Below are positions 35,460 through 44,202 of a stretch of 64,000 nt of DNA, piece by piece. The DNA lies in assembly GCF_020880695.1 (NCBI RefSeq), contig NZ_JAJIWO010000006.1, positions 186,001 to 250,000 on the forward strand, written 5' to 3'. The DNA comes from Mucilaginibacter sp. UR6-11. GTDB taxonomy: Bacteria; Bacteroidota; Bacteroidia; Sphingobacteriales; Sphingobacteriaceae. How positions within the stretch are numbered: position 1 is the first letter of the stretch; each line of letters starts with the position of its first letter. The position numbers and the translations under genes were made by a program. Under the pieces are notes generated by a model. That model saw only the letters and a program-made list of their open reading frames with translations. It did no database searches and was not told the DNA's origin.

Positions 35460-38198
35460 ATGCGCACTGCCTCTGTTTTTTACCTGAGCAAAATCCTTGC
35501 TTTTATTACCCTGGTATTATTTTCGTCAACTGCTTTGGCACAAAACAAGGCATCTGTAAGGGGAAATATTTTGGACTCGATTTCCCGGTCACCGATAGAA
35601 TATGCCACCGTTGCTATTGTTAATGCCAAAGACACCTCCCTGATCTCTTACACATTAACTCAGAAAGACGGCTCTTTTAAACTCTCGGGCCTTCCGGCCG
35701 ATGTGGAAACCAAATTGATCATATCAACAATGGGTTATACTACCTTCAGAAAGCTATTGGTATTCAAACCCAGCGAAATCAAAAATACGGGATCAATATT
35801 TTTAACGACCAGGATTTTAAATGAAGTAACCGTAAAAGGCGAAAGATCGCCGGTGGTGATAAAGAAGGATACGTTAGAATTTAATACCGAAGCCTTTAAA
35901 ACCAGGCCTAATGCCGTTGTTGAGGATCTGTTAAAACTACTACCGGGGGTGCAGGTAAATGTTGACGGATCTATATTGGTTAATGGCCAGGCAGTAAGTA
36001 AGTTATTAATTGGCGGTAAACGTTTTTTTGGGTCAGACCCTACGGTAGGCACCAAAAACCTGGATGCCGACCTGGTTGATAAAATACAGGTTTATGATGA
36101 CCGCGAGGAAGACCCGGATCATAAACTAACAGAAATTGAAGTTGGTAAGATCATTAATTTGATCATGAAGAGTAAAATAAAAAAGAGTACTATTGGCAAG
36201 GTGTATGCCGGCGGTGGTACCAGGGGCCGGTATGAAGCCGGCGGCATAGTCAGCACTTTCAGGGACACGCTGCAAATTAGTTTGATAGGCCTGGCTAACA
36301 ACCTAAACAAGACCGGCTTTTCATCAAGCGAACTCTATTCAATGGGCGGGTTCAACCGGTCAGGAGGTAATCAGCAATATGACGGTACATTCGGCGGTGC
36401 CGGATATGGGGGGATGGAAAAAATATTCTCGGGCGGCTTTAATATCAATAATGATTATGGGAAGAAGCTGAAGACCAACCTGATGTATTTCTACTCAAAT
36501 TCTATAAAGGATTACAACACCAAAGCATTTAATCAACAAGCGCTTGATCAAACAACGCTAAACACCTTTACCTCCAATATATCACAGGTTAAACAACAAA
36601 ACCATACTGTAAGTACCTTAATAGATTGGGTTCCGGATACGATAAAACGCGTTCGGTTTAGTGCAAGAGGCAGTATTGCGCCGCTAAGTAACTTTGGTAA
36701 TGGCACAACCAATACTTCTAATACCCAAACTCCCAGGATAACTGATTTGTTAACCAACACTTCAAGCAAAGGCACCAGCAACCAGTTTTATAATGATTTT
36801 ATGTATTACCGGAAATTGAAGAAACAAGGCGCATCCTTCACCCTCGGGGAATCATTGGATTTAAAGAAAACGGGGGCGGATAATTATAACTACAATAATT
36901 TAACTTCGTATATAACAGCCATAAACTCGTCTGTATTAGACCGGTACATTGATAATAACTCAACCTCTCAGTTAGCGGGTGTGTATTTGACATTAAATAC
37001 CCCTATCAGCAAAAAAATAACTCACGAGTTTTTTGTAAACAGCAGATATCGGGCGCAGGCAAGTACACTGTCCACCTACGACAAGAATATAGCAACCGGC
37101 ATATACGACCAGTTTTTAAGCGACCAAAGCAATGACCTGGAAAAATATATGTTTATACAAAATGTAAAAAACACGTTTAGTTATGATATCAATAAAAAAA
37201 CGACATTAAAGGTTGGTGCCGACCTCGAGATCCAATACATAAGCTATAAATTTAATACCAGTATTAAAAATATAAACGCCAATTATTACCGGGTTTTCCC
37301 GGTATTCAGGCTTAACGGGCAAAACTTCAATATTAACTATTATGAATACCTGTCCCATGCCGAAATGTATCAACTGCAGCCAATAACCCGGCAAATAAGC
37401 CCGGTTGAAACCTTAAGCGGCAATCCTAATTTAGTGCCGATGCATGAGCATTATTTATATTTCAATTATTATGGCAATAATCGCGACAAGCAAATTTATA
37501 CCAACATCAATGCGGGGGTTAATTATATAAGCAACAATATAGTACAATCATCAACAAAAGATGATAATGGCTTTATAACTTCAATCTACGAAAATAAAGA
37601 TGTCAGTTGGTCTGGCAATTTGAATATTTCGGTAAACAAACAATTTAAAAAAACTCAAAAATGGCAGCTTAGTTTAAATCCGCGTTTTTTTAGCCGTTAT
37701 TCACGACAGGCATTTTTCTTTAACGGGGATCAGGGCATGCAGGCTAATATATATTTAACAGGTAGTGAAAGTATCGGCCTAAATTATAAGTCTGTTATTA
37801 ACTTAAATACCACCTATTTTATTAATGCAGCTTTGTCAAGATATAGCGGTGTTAATTACGCCGCAGTTAATACGGTAAGGCAACGGGTATTAACTGTCGC
37901 CACGGTAACATTGCCTAATCATTTTATTTTTGATGCCCAATATCAGTATGATTATAATCCCCAGGCAGCAAGCGGTTTCTCAAAATCGTCCAACGTTGTT
38001 AACCTGGCGGTAACGCTTACCATGTTAAAACAAAACCGCGGGCAGTTAAAATTGTCTGTATATGATCTCTTTGATCAAAACACGTCAGTATACCGCTATG
38101 CGGGAAATAATTCGATCACCAATGTCGAGCAGCAAATATTGAAACGTTATTTCTTAATCGGTTACCAGTATAAGTTAAATTCATTTAAGTCTAAGTAG
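35460..38198 (+). CDS. Outer-membrane beta-barrel (OMP_b-brl_3), copy 2
   Basis: 912 residues; signal peptide ILAFITLVLFSSTALAQ. It has the same architecture as copy 1: CarboxypepD_reg-like domain (SVRGNILDSISRSPIEYATV), plug-like region and barrel ending KRYFLIGYQYKLNSF. The otherwise identical motif LIDGKRFFGSD is LIGGKRFFGSD here, an Asp-to-Gly change at a conserved place. The two genes stem from a tandem duplication with strongest conservation in the plug (residues about 110-270) and more change in the barrel, suggesting divergence in ligand or surface loops. Confidence 0.85.
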   Translation: MRTASVFYLSKILAFITLVLFSSTALAQNKASVRGNILDSISRSPIEYATVAIVNAKDTSLISYTLTQKDGSFKLSGLPADVETKLIISTMGYTTFRKLLVFKPSEIKNTGSIFLTTRILNEVTVKGERSPVVIKKDTLEFNTEAFKTRPNAVVEDLLKLLPGVQVNVDGSILVNGQAVSKLLIGGKRFFGSDPTVGTKNLDADLVDKIQVYDDREEDPDHKLTEIEVGKIINLIMKSKIKKSTIGKVYAGGGTRGRYEAGGIVSTFRDTLQISLIGLANNLNKTGFSSSELYSMGGFNRSGGNQQYDGTFGGAGYGGMEKIFSGGFNINNDYGKKLKTNLMYFYSNSIKDYNTKAFNQQALDQTTLNTFTSNISQVKQQNHTVSTLIDWVPDTIKRVRFSARGSIAPLSNFGNGTTNTSNTQTPRITDLLTNTSSKGTSNQFYNDFMYYRKLKKQGASFTLGESLDLKKTGADNYNYNNLTSYITAINSSVLDRYIDNNSTSQLAGVYLTLNTPISKKITHEFFVNSRYRAQASTLSTYDKNIATGIYDQFLSDQSNDLEKYMFIQNVKNTFSYDINKKTTLKVGADLEIQYISYKFNTSIKNINANYYRVFPVFRLNGQNFNINYYEYLSHAEMYQLQPITRQISPVETLSGNPNLVPMHEHYLYFNYYGNNRDKQIYTNINAGVNYISNNIVQSSTKDDNGFITSIYENKDVSWSGNLNISVNKQFKKTQKWQLSLNPRFFSRYSRQAFFFNGDQGMQANIYLTGSESIGLNYKSVINLNTTYFINAALSRYSGVNYAAVNTVRQRVLTVATVTLPNHFIFDAQYQYDYNPQAASGFSKSSNVVNLAVTLTMLKQNRGQLKLSVYDLFDQNTSVYRYAGNNSITNVEQQILKRYFLIGYQYKLNSFKSK

Positions 38199-38346
38199 TT
38201 TTTTTATAGAACAGCGCTGTAATATTAAATCCGGTTTTATCTATTGAAAATATTACGGTCATTTTAATCAATGTTAAGGGGTAAAATAGTAGAATTGTAA
38301 AAGAAAACCGAAGGTAATAGTCTGATAACCATCAAAAACCCTTTTC

Positions 38347-41073
38347 ATGCGTAAATTAAAATACTTTAAAACCAGTTTAACGCTATGCGCTGCTGTTTGT
38401 ATTTCGGTGATACTATTTGCTTTTAACGCCGGCCGGCCCGGCACGCCGGTTCGTTTTAAAAAACCAACGGCTATAAAACAACCGAAATCAGCTGCTATAA
38501 AAAAACCGGAAGATAACCGTTTCGTTAAAACCGTTTTATCAAATGATCTTAACGAGCCTATGCAACTGGCTATAGCGCCGGACATGCGGGTATTTTTTAT
38601 AGAGCGCGCTGGCAACTTTTATGTTTATAATCCCGCAGATAATAAAACCACGCTGATTTATAAGTTCCCGGTTAAAGCTGTTGAGAAAATATTGCAGGGC
38701 ATGCTGGGCATGACCATCGACCCTGATTTCCGCACCAATAATTATATCTATTTTTATTACTCAACGCAGGTTGGAGATGCTTATAAAAATCGGTTGTCGC
38801 GTTTCGTCATCAGTAAAAACAGCGTTCTTGATCTTCAGTCAGAAAAAGTATTATTAGATGTGCCGCTGGATGCAGAGGTAAGCGCACATTCCGGCGGGTC
38901 ACTGGCATGGGATAAGTATAAAAACCTATACCTCTCAACAGGAGATAATACCGTGCCGTTTGAGTCGGAAGGCTACGCCCCTATTGATATGCGACCGGGC
39001 CGGACTACTTTTGACGCGGAACGGTCAGCAGGTAATACCAATGACCTGCGTGGTAAAATACTGCGCATTCATCCGGAGGCAAACGGAACCTATACCATAC
39101 CTGATGGCAACCTTTTCAAAAAGCGCACATTAAACACCCTTCCCGAAATCTATGTTATGGGTTGCCGCAACCCCTACCGCATCTCTGTTGATCCGGAAAC
39201 CTCTATTTTATATTGGGGCGAAGTTGGCCCCGATGCCGGCACCGACGGTAAACAGGGCCCCCGTGGTTATGATGAGATCAACCAGGCCAAAAAAGCCGGC
39301 AACTTTGGCTGGCCATTTTTTGTAGGCGATAATAAACCCTACACCAAATACGATTTTAAAACCCAAATTGTGGGCGATCTTTTTGATGTTAACGCACCAG
39401 AGAACCTGTCGCCCAATAATACCGGGCTAAAAATTCTACCTCCGGCCCAAAAGGCGATGGTGTGGTTCCCCTATGATGTTTCACCGGAGTTCCCGGTATT
39501 AGGGAAAGGCGGCCGTTGCATCATTGGCGGGCCGGTATATCACTATAACCCCGCCCTTAAATCAAACACCAAATTCCCTGAATATTATGATAAGGTCCTG
39601 TTTGTGGGCGATTACATGCGCAACTGGATATTTGGTGTACGGATGGATGAAAACCAGAATTATACGGGCCTGGATCAGTTGATGGAGACCAACGGTGATT
39701 TTAGAAGACCCATTGATATAAAATTTGGCCCTGAAGGGTCGTTCTATATACTGGAGTACGGCTCTGCCTATGGGCTGGATAATCCGGATGCCAGACTGGT
39801 ACGCGTTGATTACAATGCCGGCAACCGCGCCCCTGTTGCTAAAATAGCCACCCGGGACACCATCGGTTTAAAACCTTATAAAGTGGTACTGAATCAAAAA
39901 AGCTTTGATTATGATGCGGATGATAAACTGAGCTATAAATGGTTATTAAACGATAAAACGGTTATTTCAACCGCTGAAAATCCGGTTTATACGTTCCTAA
40001 AAAACGGCGTATATAAAATAACTTTAAAAGTTACCGATGCAGGTGGAAAAAGCTCAACGGATACTAAGGTAATCAAGGTGGGTAATACCCCGCCGCAAGT
40101 CGCTATCAGCACCAGCGCCAACAGCAGTTTCTTTTTTCCGGGCGAACAAACATTTGACTATAAGGTGGCTATAAAGGACCGTGAAGATAAAACCATTGAC
40201 CCTAAAAGGGTTAAAATAGGTATTAACTACATAGCCAGGGTTGAAAATAACCAAAACCTTACCGGGCACCAGGAAATTGCGCCTACCTATAACTATGGCA
40301 AAGCGCTAATGGCTAAAAGCGATTGCAAAGCCTGCCACCAGATTTATACCAGAGTGCTTGGACCGCCATTTATTGAGGTGGCTAAACGCTATGCCGGCAA
40401 CAAAAAAGCGGTTGATATGCTGGCCGTTAAAATTATAAAAGGAGGTGGGGGCGTATGGGGAGAACATGCAATGAGCGCGCATCCCCAGTTAAGTAAAGAT
40501 GACGCATCAGAAATAGTAAAATACATTTTAACGTTAAATGAAGCAAAATCTACCGCCAGTTTGCCGCGCCAGGGAAATATCACTTTAAAAGATCACGTGG
40601 CTAACAATAACGAAGGCAGATATATTTTAACCGCATCATATACGGATAAAGGTGGCGCCATAACCCCGCTTACCACAACCGAATCTATAGTACTGCGTCC
40701 TGCTAAAGTGCAGGCAGAAAGTGCGGATATATTTGACAATATCGACAAACGCGAAAAAGCAGTTTACGCAACTGATAATAAAGCTTACTTTGGATTGAAA
40801 AATGTCGATCTTAAAAATATCGTGCAGCTTACTTACAGCTACCTGTCAAAGAATTTAAACGGTACTATCGAAGTGCATATTGATTCTCCGGACGGGCAGG
40901 TAATCAGCACCTTAAACTTTACTGCTGCCGCTGATCAAAAACAATTTACCCGGCAAAGCACGCCGGTAACTGATCCGCAAGGCAAACACGATCTTTATTT
41001 TGTATTCACTAAAAACAAAAGATCCACGCGTGGCGAGATCAGTGTTGACTGGGTGAGTTTTGATAAGTTTTAA
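38347..41073 (+). CDS. Secreted PQQ-dependent sugar dehydrogenase with PKD, cytochrome c and C-terminal carbohydrate-binding-like domains
   Basis: 908 residues with an N-terminal signal (TSLTLCAAVCISVILFAF). Residues about 55-490 match a GSDH-type six-bladed propeller (GMLGMTIDPDFRTNNYIYFY, LRGKILRIHPEANG, VMGCRNPYRISVDPE). Residues about 497-583 form a PKD domain (KWLLNDKTVISTAENPVYTF). A cytochrome c module carries CKACH at 660-664, with a candidate axial Met709 in EHAMSAHPQL. The last 130 residues resemble a CBM6-like sandwich. The enzyme would oxidise an aldose to its lactone outside the cytoplasm and pass electrons through heme. An AraC regulator follows. Confidence 0.9.
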   Translation: MRKLKYFKTSLTLCAAVCISVILFAFNAGRPGTPVRFKKPTAIKQPKSAAIKKPEDNRFVKTVLSNDLNEPMQLAIAPDMRVFFIERAGNFYVYNPADNKTTLIYKFPVKAVEKILQGMLGMTIDPDFRTNNYIYFYYSTQVGDAYKNRLSRFVISKNSVLDLQSEKVLLDVPLDAEVSAHSGGSLAWDKYKNLYLSTGDNTVPFESEGYAPIDMRPGRTTFDAERSAGNTNDLRGKILRIHPEANGTYTIPDGNLFKKRTLNTLPEIYVMGCRNPYRISVDPETSILYWGEVGPDAGTDGKQGPRGYDEINQAKKAGNFGWPFFVGDNKPYTKYDFKTQIVGDLFDVNAPENLSPNNTGLKILPPAQKAMVWFPYDVSPEFPVLGKGGRCIIGGPVYHYNPALKSNTKFPEYYDKVLFVGDYMRNWIFGVRMDENQNYTGLDQLMETNGDFRRPIDIKFGPEGSFYILEYGSAYGLDNPDARLVRVDYNAGNRAPVAKIATRDTIGLKPYKVVLNQKSFDYDADDKLSYKWLLNDKTVISTAENPVYTFLKNGVYKITLKVTDAGGKSSTDTKVIKVGNTPPQVAISTSANSSFFFPGEQTFDYKVAIKDREDKTIDPKRVKIGINYIARVENNQNLTGHQEIAPTYNYGKALMAKSDCKACHQIYTRVLGPPFIEVAKRYAGNKKAVDMLAVKIIKGGGGVWGEHAMSAHPQLSKDDASEIVKYILTLNEAKSTASLPRQGNITLKDHVANNNEGRYILTASYTDKGGAITPLTTTESIVLRPAKVQAESADIFDNIDKREKAVYATDNKAYFGLKNVDLKNIVQLTYSYLSKNLNGTIEVHIDSPDGQVISTLNFTAAADQKQFTRQSTPVTDPQGKHDLYFVFTKNKRSTRGEISVDWVSFDKF

Positions 41074-41137
41074 TCGCAACTCATTTATTAATGCGATTAT
41101 TCATCTGCCGGGAACGGCGCTGAAAACTCGTTTTCTG

Positions 41138-41156
41138 AGTTGTGGCTGCCACAACT
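41138..41156. repeat. Short inverted repeat upstream of the AraC gene
   Basis: AGTTGTGG, CTG, CCACAACT: an 8-bp perfect stem with a 3-base loop, 41 bases before the AraC ATG and 65 bases after the PQQ dehydrogenase stop. No T run follows, so an operator is as likely as a terminator. Confidence 0.5.
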
Positions 41157-41196
41157 GCTTCATCCCGGTGATAAATAAAATAAGAGACAGAAGGTT

Positions 41197-42075
41197 ATGA
41201 AACCTATTTTAAGAAAAGTTGACAGCGGAAACAACTCCTTTAGTATAAGGGAGGACATCTACCCTTTCCTGTATAACCATTGGCATTATCACCCTGAAAT
41301 TGAGCTTACTTTTGTCAGGAAAGGAACAGGTGTAAGGCTCGTTGGCGATAGCATGGCGCCTTTTGAGGATAGCGACCTTATTTTACTGGGCTCAAACCTG
41401 CCACATATGTGGCGCAGCGATTCTATCTATTTCAAAAATATACCAACCCTTAATATTGAAGCTATTGCTATACATTTCAGGGAAGATTTTTGGGGAAATG
41501 CTTTTATGCAACTGCCCGAGCTAAGGCTGATCAAAGAAATGCTTGACCTTGCCAAACGCGGACTTAAAATAACCGGCGCTACCAAAACTACCGTTATAGA
41601 TGCTATGGAAAAAAACCTGCACGTAACGGGTTCCAAGCGTATTGAGTTTTTACTGGGGATATTGGATGTGATAAGCCGTAGCGGGGAGTATGAATTATTA
41701 GCTACGCCTGGCTTTAACAAAACCTACGACTTAACCACCACCGACAAAATAAACCTGATCTATACTTATACCTTCAATAACTTTAAAAACAATATTTCCA
41801 TTAAAGAAGCGGCCGAAGCTGCAAGCCTGAGCCCTAACTCCTTTTGCCGCTACTTTAAAACCCGCACCCTTAAAACCTATTGGCAGTTTTTATTGGAGAT
41901 ACGTATCGGCTATGCCTGCAAATTACTGATCGAGAACCAAAAATCGGTATCGCAGATCTGTTATGAATGCGGATTCAATAACCTGTCAAATTTTAACAGG
42001 CAATTTAAATCGCTGCTTAAAATAACACCGCTGCAATACGCAAAATCTTATACTGTGCACGTATTGCATTTGTAG
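41197..42075 (+). CDS. AraC family transcriptional regulator with cupin sensor
   Basis: 292 residues. The N-terminal cupin-type part contains YNHWHYHPEIELTFVRKGTG, a likely ligand-binding barrel. The C-terminal double helix-turn-helix spans about 190-290: ISIKEAAEAASLSPNSFCRY and VSQICYECGFNNLSNFNRQF. Such regulators usually respond to sugars or sugar acids. It lies between the PQQ sugar dehydrogenase and the sugar-acid operon, with only 7 bases between its stop and the end of the convergent lipoprotein gene, so it is a candidate regulator of either. ATG start; AGAAGG a few bases upstream. Confidence 0.9.
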   Translation: MKPILRKVDSGNNSFSIREDIYPFLYNHWHYHPEIELTFVRKGTGVRLVGDSMAPFEDSDLILLGSNLPHMWRSDSIYFKNIPTLNIEAIAIHFREDFWGNAFMQLPELRLIKEMLDLAKRGLKITGATKTTVIDAMEKNLHVTGSKRIEFLLGILDVISRSGEYELLATPGFNKTYDLTTTDKINLIYTYTFNNFKNNISIKEAAEAASLSPNSFCRYFKTRTLKTYWQFLLEIRIGYACKLLIENQKSVSQICYECGFNNLSNFNRQFKSLLKITPLQYAKSYTVHVLHL

Positions 42076-42082
42076 CGCTTTG

Positions 42083-43321
42083 CTATTTAAAAACAGACTC
42101 TGCATCAGCCAACGAAACGCCTAATACCTTTTGAGCAATATTATTTAAAGACGCTTTATCACCAATAAAATGATATACCTGGTGCCGATGATGCATAACG
42201 CCGCCGGGTTTTAAAAAGGCCGCAGGCGACACACTTTCAATTTCATAAAAGGGGCCCATCTGGCTGCCGTTAGCCAACGGGCCATCATTATAAGCATTAA
42301 CTGCGTCGCCACTCAATGGCTCCCTGTCTGTCCGCCATTCCTGATTTAAATAAAGGCCTTTATTATCAACGTCAAATTTGGCTATTGTCAAAACATTATT
42401 TTCGGCATCATAGCTTCCAATCACTGGCATGGCCCTTTTTGGCGTGATCCCAAGCTTTCCGCGGGATTTGCCGTCGGCCTTAAAGAACAGGATGTTGTTT
42501 TTAAATACGATACGGTCGGCAGGTATCTGTCCGAAATAATCTGTAGTGGCAATTTTGGCTGTAGCGGCATCATTATAAGGTATAATGATCACCACTTTAG
42601 GAGACGGGGTAAACATATCCAGGTTCCACATACAAGGAACCCCGGTTTTGGTATCCCATTCAAAACTGCCGTTATTGGTTAAAGCATTATCAGCCTGAAA
42701 GCCTACTGCTTTGATTTTATCATCTATTTTTATCCCCAATTCAATCTCGATAGCTGCATTTTCAAGGATGCTGATATCACGGTCGACCTTAATTTTGAGC
42801 TGCGTACCCGCATAGTTTTGCAGGTCCATGTCTTTAGTCAGCATTACTTTTTTCGCGTTGGCGGTAATTACTTTCCACGCCTCGGTATCAAAAGCTTTGG
42901 GTGTGTGCCAGTATGGAAATTCCATTTTTGTACCCGGCTTAAAGAAAAGCGAATATTTACCACCCTCGGGGCCCAGCCATAAACGGTTCTCGCTGCCGTA
43001 AGCGTTCATGTGCGAATCGGTATCTGCCTTAAAAGTTTTGTAATTGATCCAGCCAAAGCTTCTTCCTTTTAACCCATCTGCCGTTGAAGTAAATACCTTG
43101 CCCTGGTATTTTGCGGATACAACAACCTGCGAACTTCCGCCGGTATTTGTTAATATAAAGACGCTGTCATTCTTCTTTAAAAAATCCAGATCATAGCCAT
43201 AGGTGCCTTGTACATACTTCCCGGCTGAATCGGTAGCAGCTGCTTCTTTTTTACCACTCATCTGGCATGAGGATAAAGTTGCCGTAATTATAATTAAGGC
43301 ATGGTTCAATTTAATACTCAT
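42083..43321 (-). CDS. Lipoprotein of unknown function (DUF6786-like), end of sugar-acid operon
   Basis: 412 residues. A lipoprotein signal ends LSSC at about 19. The rest is soluble and beta-rich, with GGSSQVVVSAKYQGKVFTST, SFGWINYKTF, WLGPEGGKYSLFF and a C-terminal GVMHHRHQVYHF. The galactose-mutarotase-like pattern suggests a sugar-binding sandwich, and I recall the label DUF6786 for such Bacteroidota proteins, without having checked it. It is the last gene of the six-gene operon behind GH172, GH116, an aldehyde dehydrogenase, a UxaA-type dehydratase and an FAH-family enzyme, suggesting a role in handling the same sugar. Confidence 0.7.
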   Translation of the reverse strand: MSIKLNHALIIITATLSSCQMSGKKEAAATDSAGKYVQGTYGYDLDFLKKNDSVFILTNTGGSSQVVVSAKYQGKVFTSTADGLKGRSFGWINYKTFKADTDSHMNAYGSENRLWLGPEGGKYSLFFKPGTKMEFPYWHTPKAFDTEAWKVITANAKKVMLTKDMDLQNYAGTQLKIKVDRDISILENAAIEIELGIKIDDKIKAVGFQADNALTNNGSFEWDTKTGVPCMWNLDMFTPSPKVVIIIPYNDAATAKIATTDYFGQIPADRIVFKNNILFFKADGKSRGKLGITPKRAMPVIGSYDAENNVLTIAKFDVDNKGLYLNQEWRTDREPLSGDAVNAYNDGPLANGSQMGPFYEIESVSPAAFLKPGGVMHHRHQVYHFIGDKASLNNIAQKVLGVSLADAESVFK

Positions 43322-43355
43322 CTTCTCAATTTATAAGTTTATAATTAAATTAGTA

Positions 43356-44192
43356 TTACTTATTATATGCTATGGTATTAATAAGCGTTCCTATCCCATC
43401 AATAGAAATCTCAACAACATCAAGCGGCTGTAATGTAAAATCATTTGGCGGCACCAGGCATGTACCCGTCATTAAATATACACCGTTAGGAAATGTCAGT
43501 TCCCTGAATAAAAAGCCGGCCAACTCCTCTAATGACCGCTTCATTCTTGAAAGCGGTGTTTTATCTGTATAAACCGTCTGTTGATTTCGTTTGATGACGA
43601 TACTGATAATAGTCTCGTTACTTATCGGTTCGGCCATTACGGCCAGGCACGGCCCTATTGCCGCACTTTTATCATAAGTTTTCGCCTGCGGCAGATATAA
43701 GGCATTTTCGCCCTCAATACTGCGCGAGCTCATGTCATTGCCAACCGTATAGCCCTGTATGTTGCCATCGGTATTGATAAACAGGGTCAACTCTGGTTCG
43801 GGCACGTTCCAGCCGGAATCTTTACGGATGCTTACCTCTTGCAAATGACCAACCACGCGCTGTGGTGTCGATTTAAAAAACAGCTCGGGCCGCTCGGCAT
43901 CATATACTCTATTATACAGGTCAGAGCCGCCAGATGTTTGTGATTCTTCTACCCGGGCATCCCTGCTTTGCAGGTAAGTAACACCGGCTGCCCAAACTTC
44001 CTGGTTTGCTATGGGCGGCAACAAATCATGTTGCCAGTCGCCGCCGTTAAATTTGGTGGCTATTTTGATCAGGCCTGATAAATAGTTATAGAGGCCATCC
44101 CGGTTTACAATCTCGTCCCATTGCTGCTCCAGCTGATAAACAGCTGAATCATGCTGCAGAAAAATACCTTTTTTTGTTCTAAATAATTTCAT
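43356..44192 (-). CDS. FAH-family enzyme, probable 2-keto-3-deoxy sugar acid dehydratase
   Basis: 278 residues from the ATG at 44192; an ATG 17 codons upstream overlaps the preceding gene and is less likely. It has the FAH fold metal site: VPEPELTLFINTDG, GYTVGNDMSSRSIEGEN and the AKTYDKSAAIGP segment. Fumarylacetoacetate hydrolase relatives include 2-keto-3-deoxy-D-arabinonate and -xylonate dehydratases of the oxidative pentose routes. The gene sits between a UxaA-type dehydratase (10 bases upstream) and the lipoprotein, with an alpha-ketoglutarate semialdehyde dehydrogenase in the same operon, which is the neighbourhood expected for the dehydratase rather than a tyrosine-breakdown hydrolase. 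Confidence 0.8.
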   Translation of the reverse strand: MKLFRTKKGIFLQHDSAVYQLEQQWDEIVNRDGLYNYLSGLIKIATKFNGGDWQHDLLPPIANQEVWAAGVTYLQSRDARVEESQTSGGSDLYNRVYDAERPELFFKSTPQRVVGHLQEVSIRKDSGWNVPEPELTLFINTDGNIQGYTVGNDMSSRSIEGENALYLPQAKTYDKSAAIGPCLAVMAEPISNETIISIVIKRNQQTVYTDKTPLSRMKRSLEELAGFLFRELTFPNGVYLMTGTCLVPPNDFTLQPLDVVEISIDGIGTLINTIAYNK

Positions 44193-44202
44193 TGAGTTAA
44201 AT

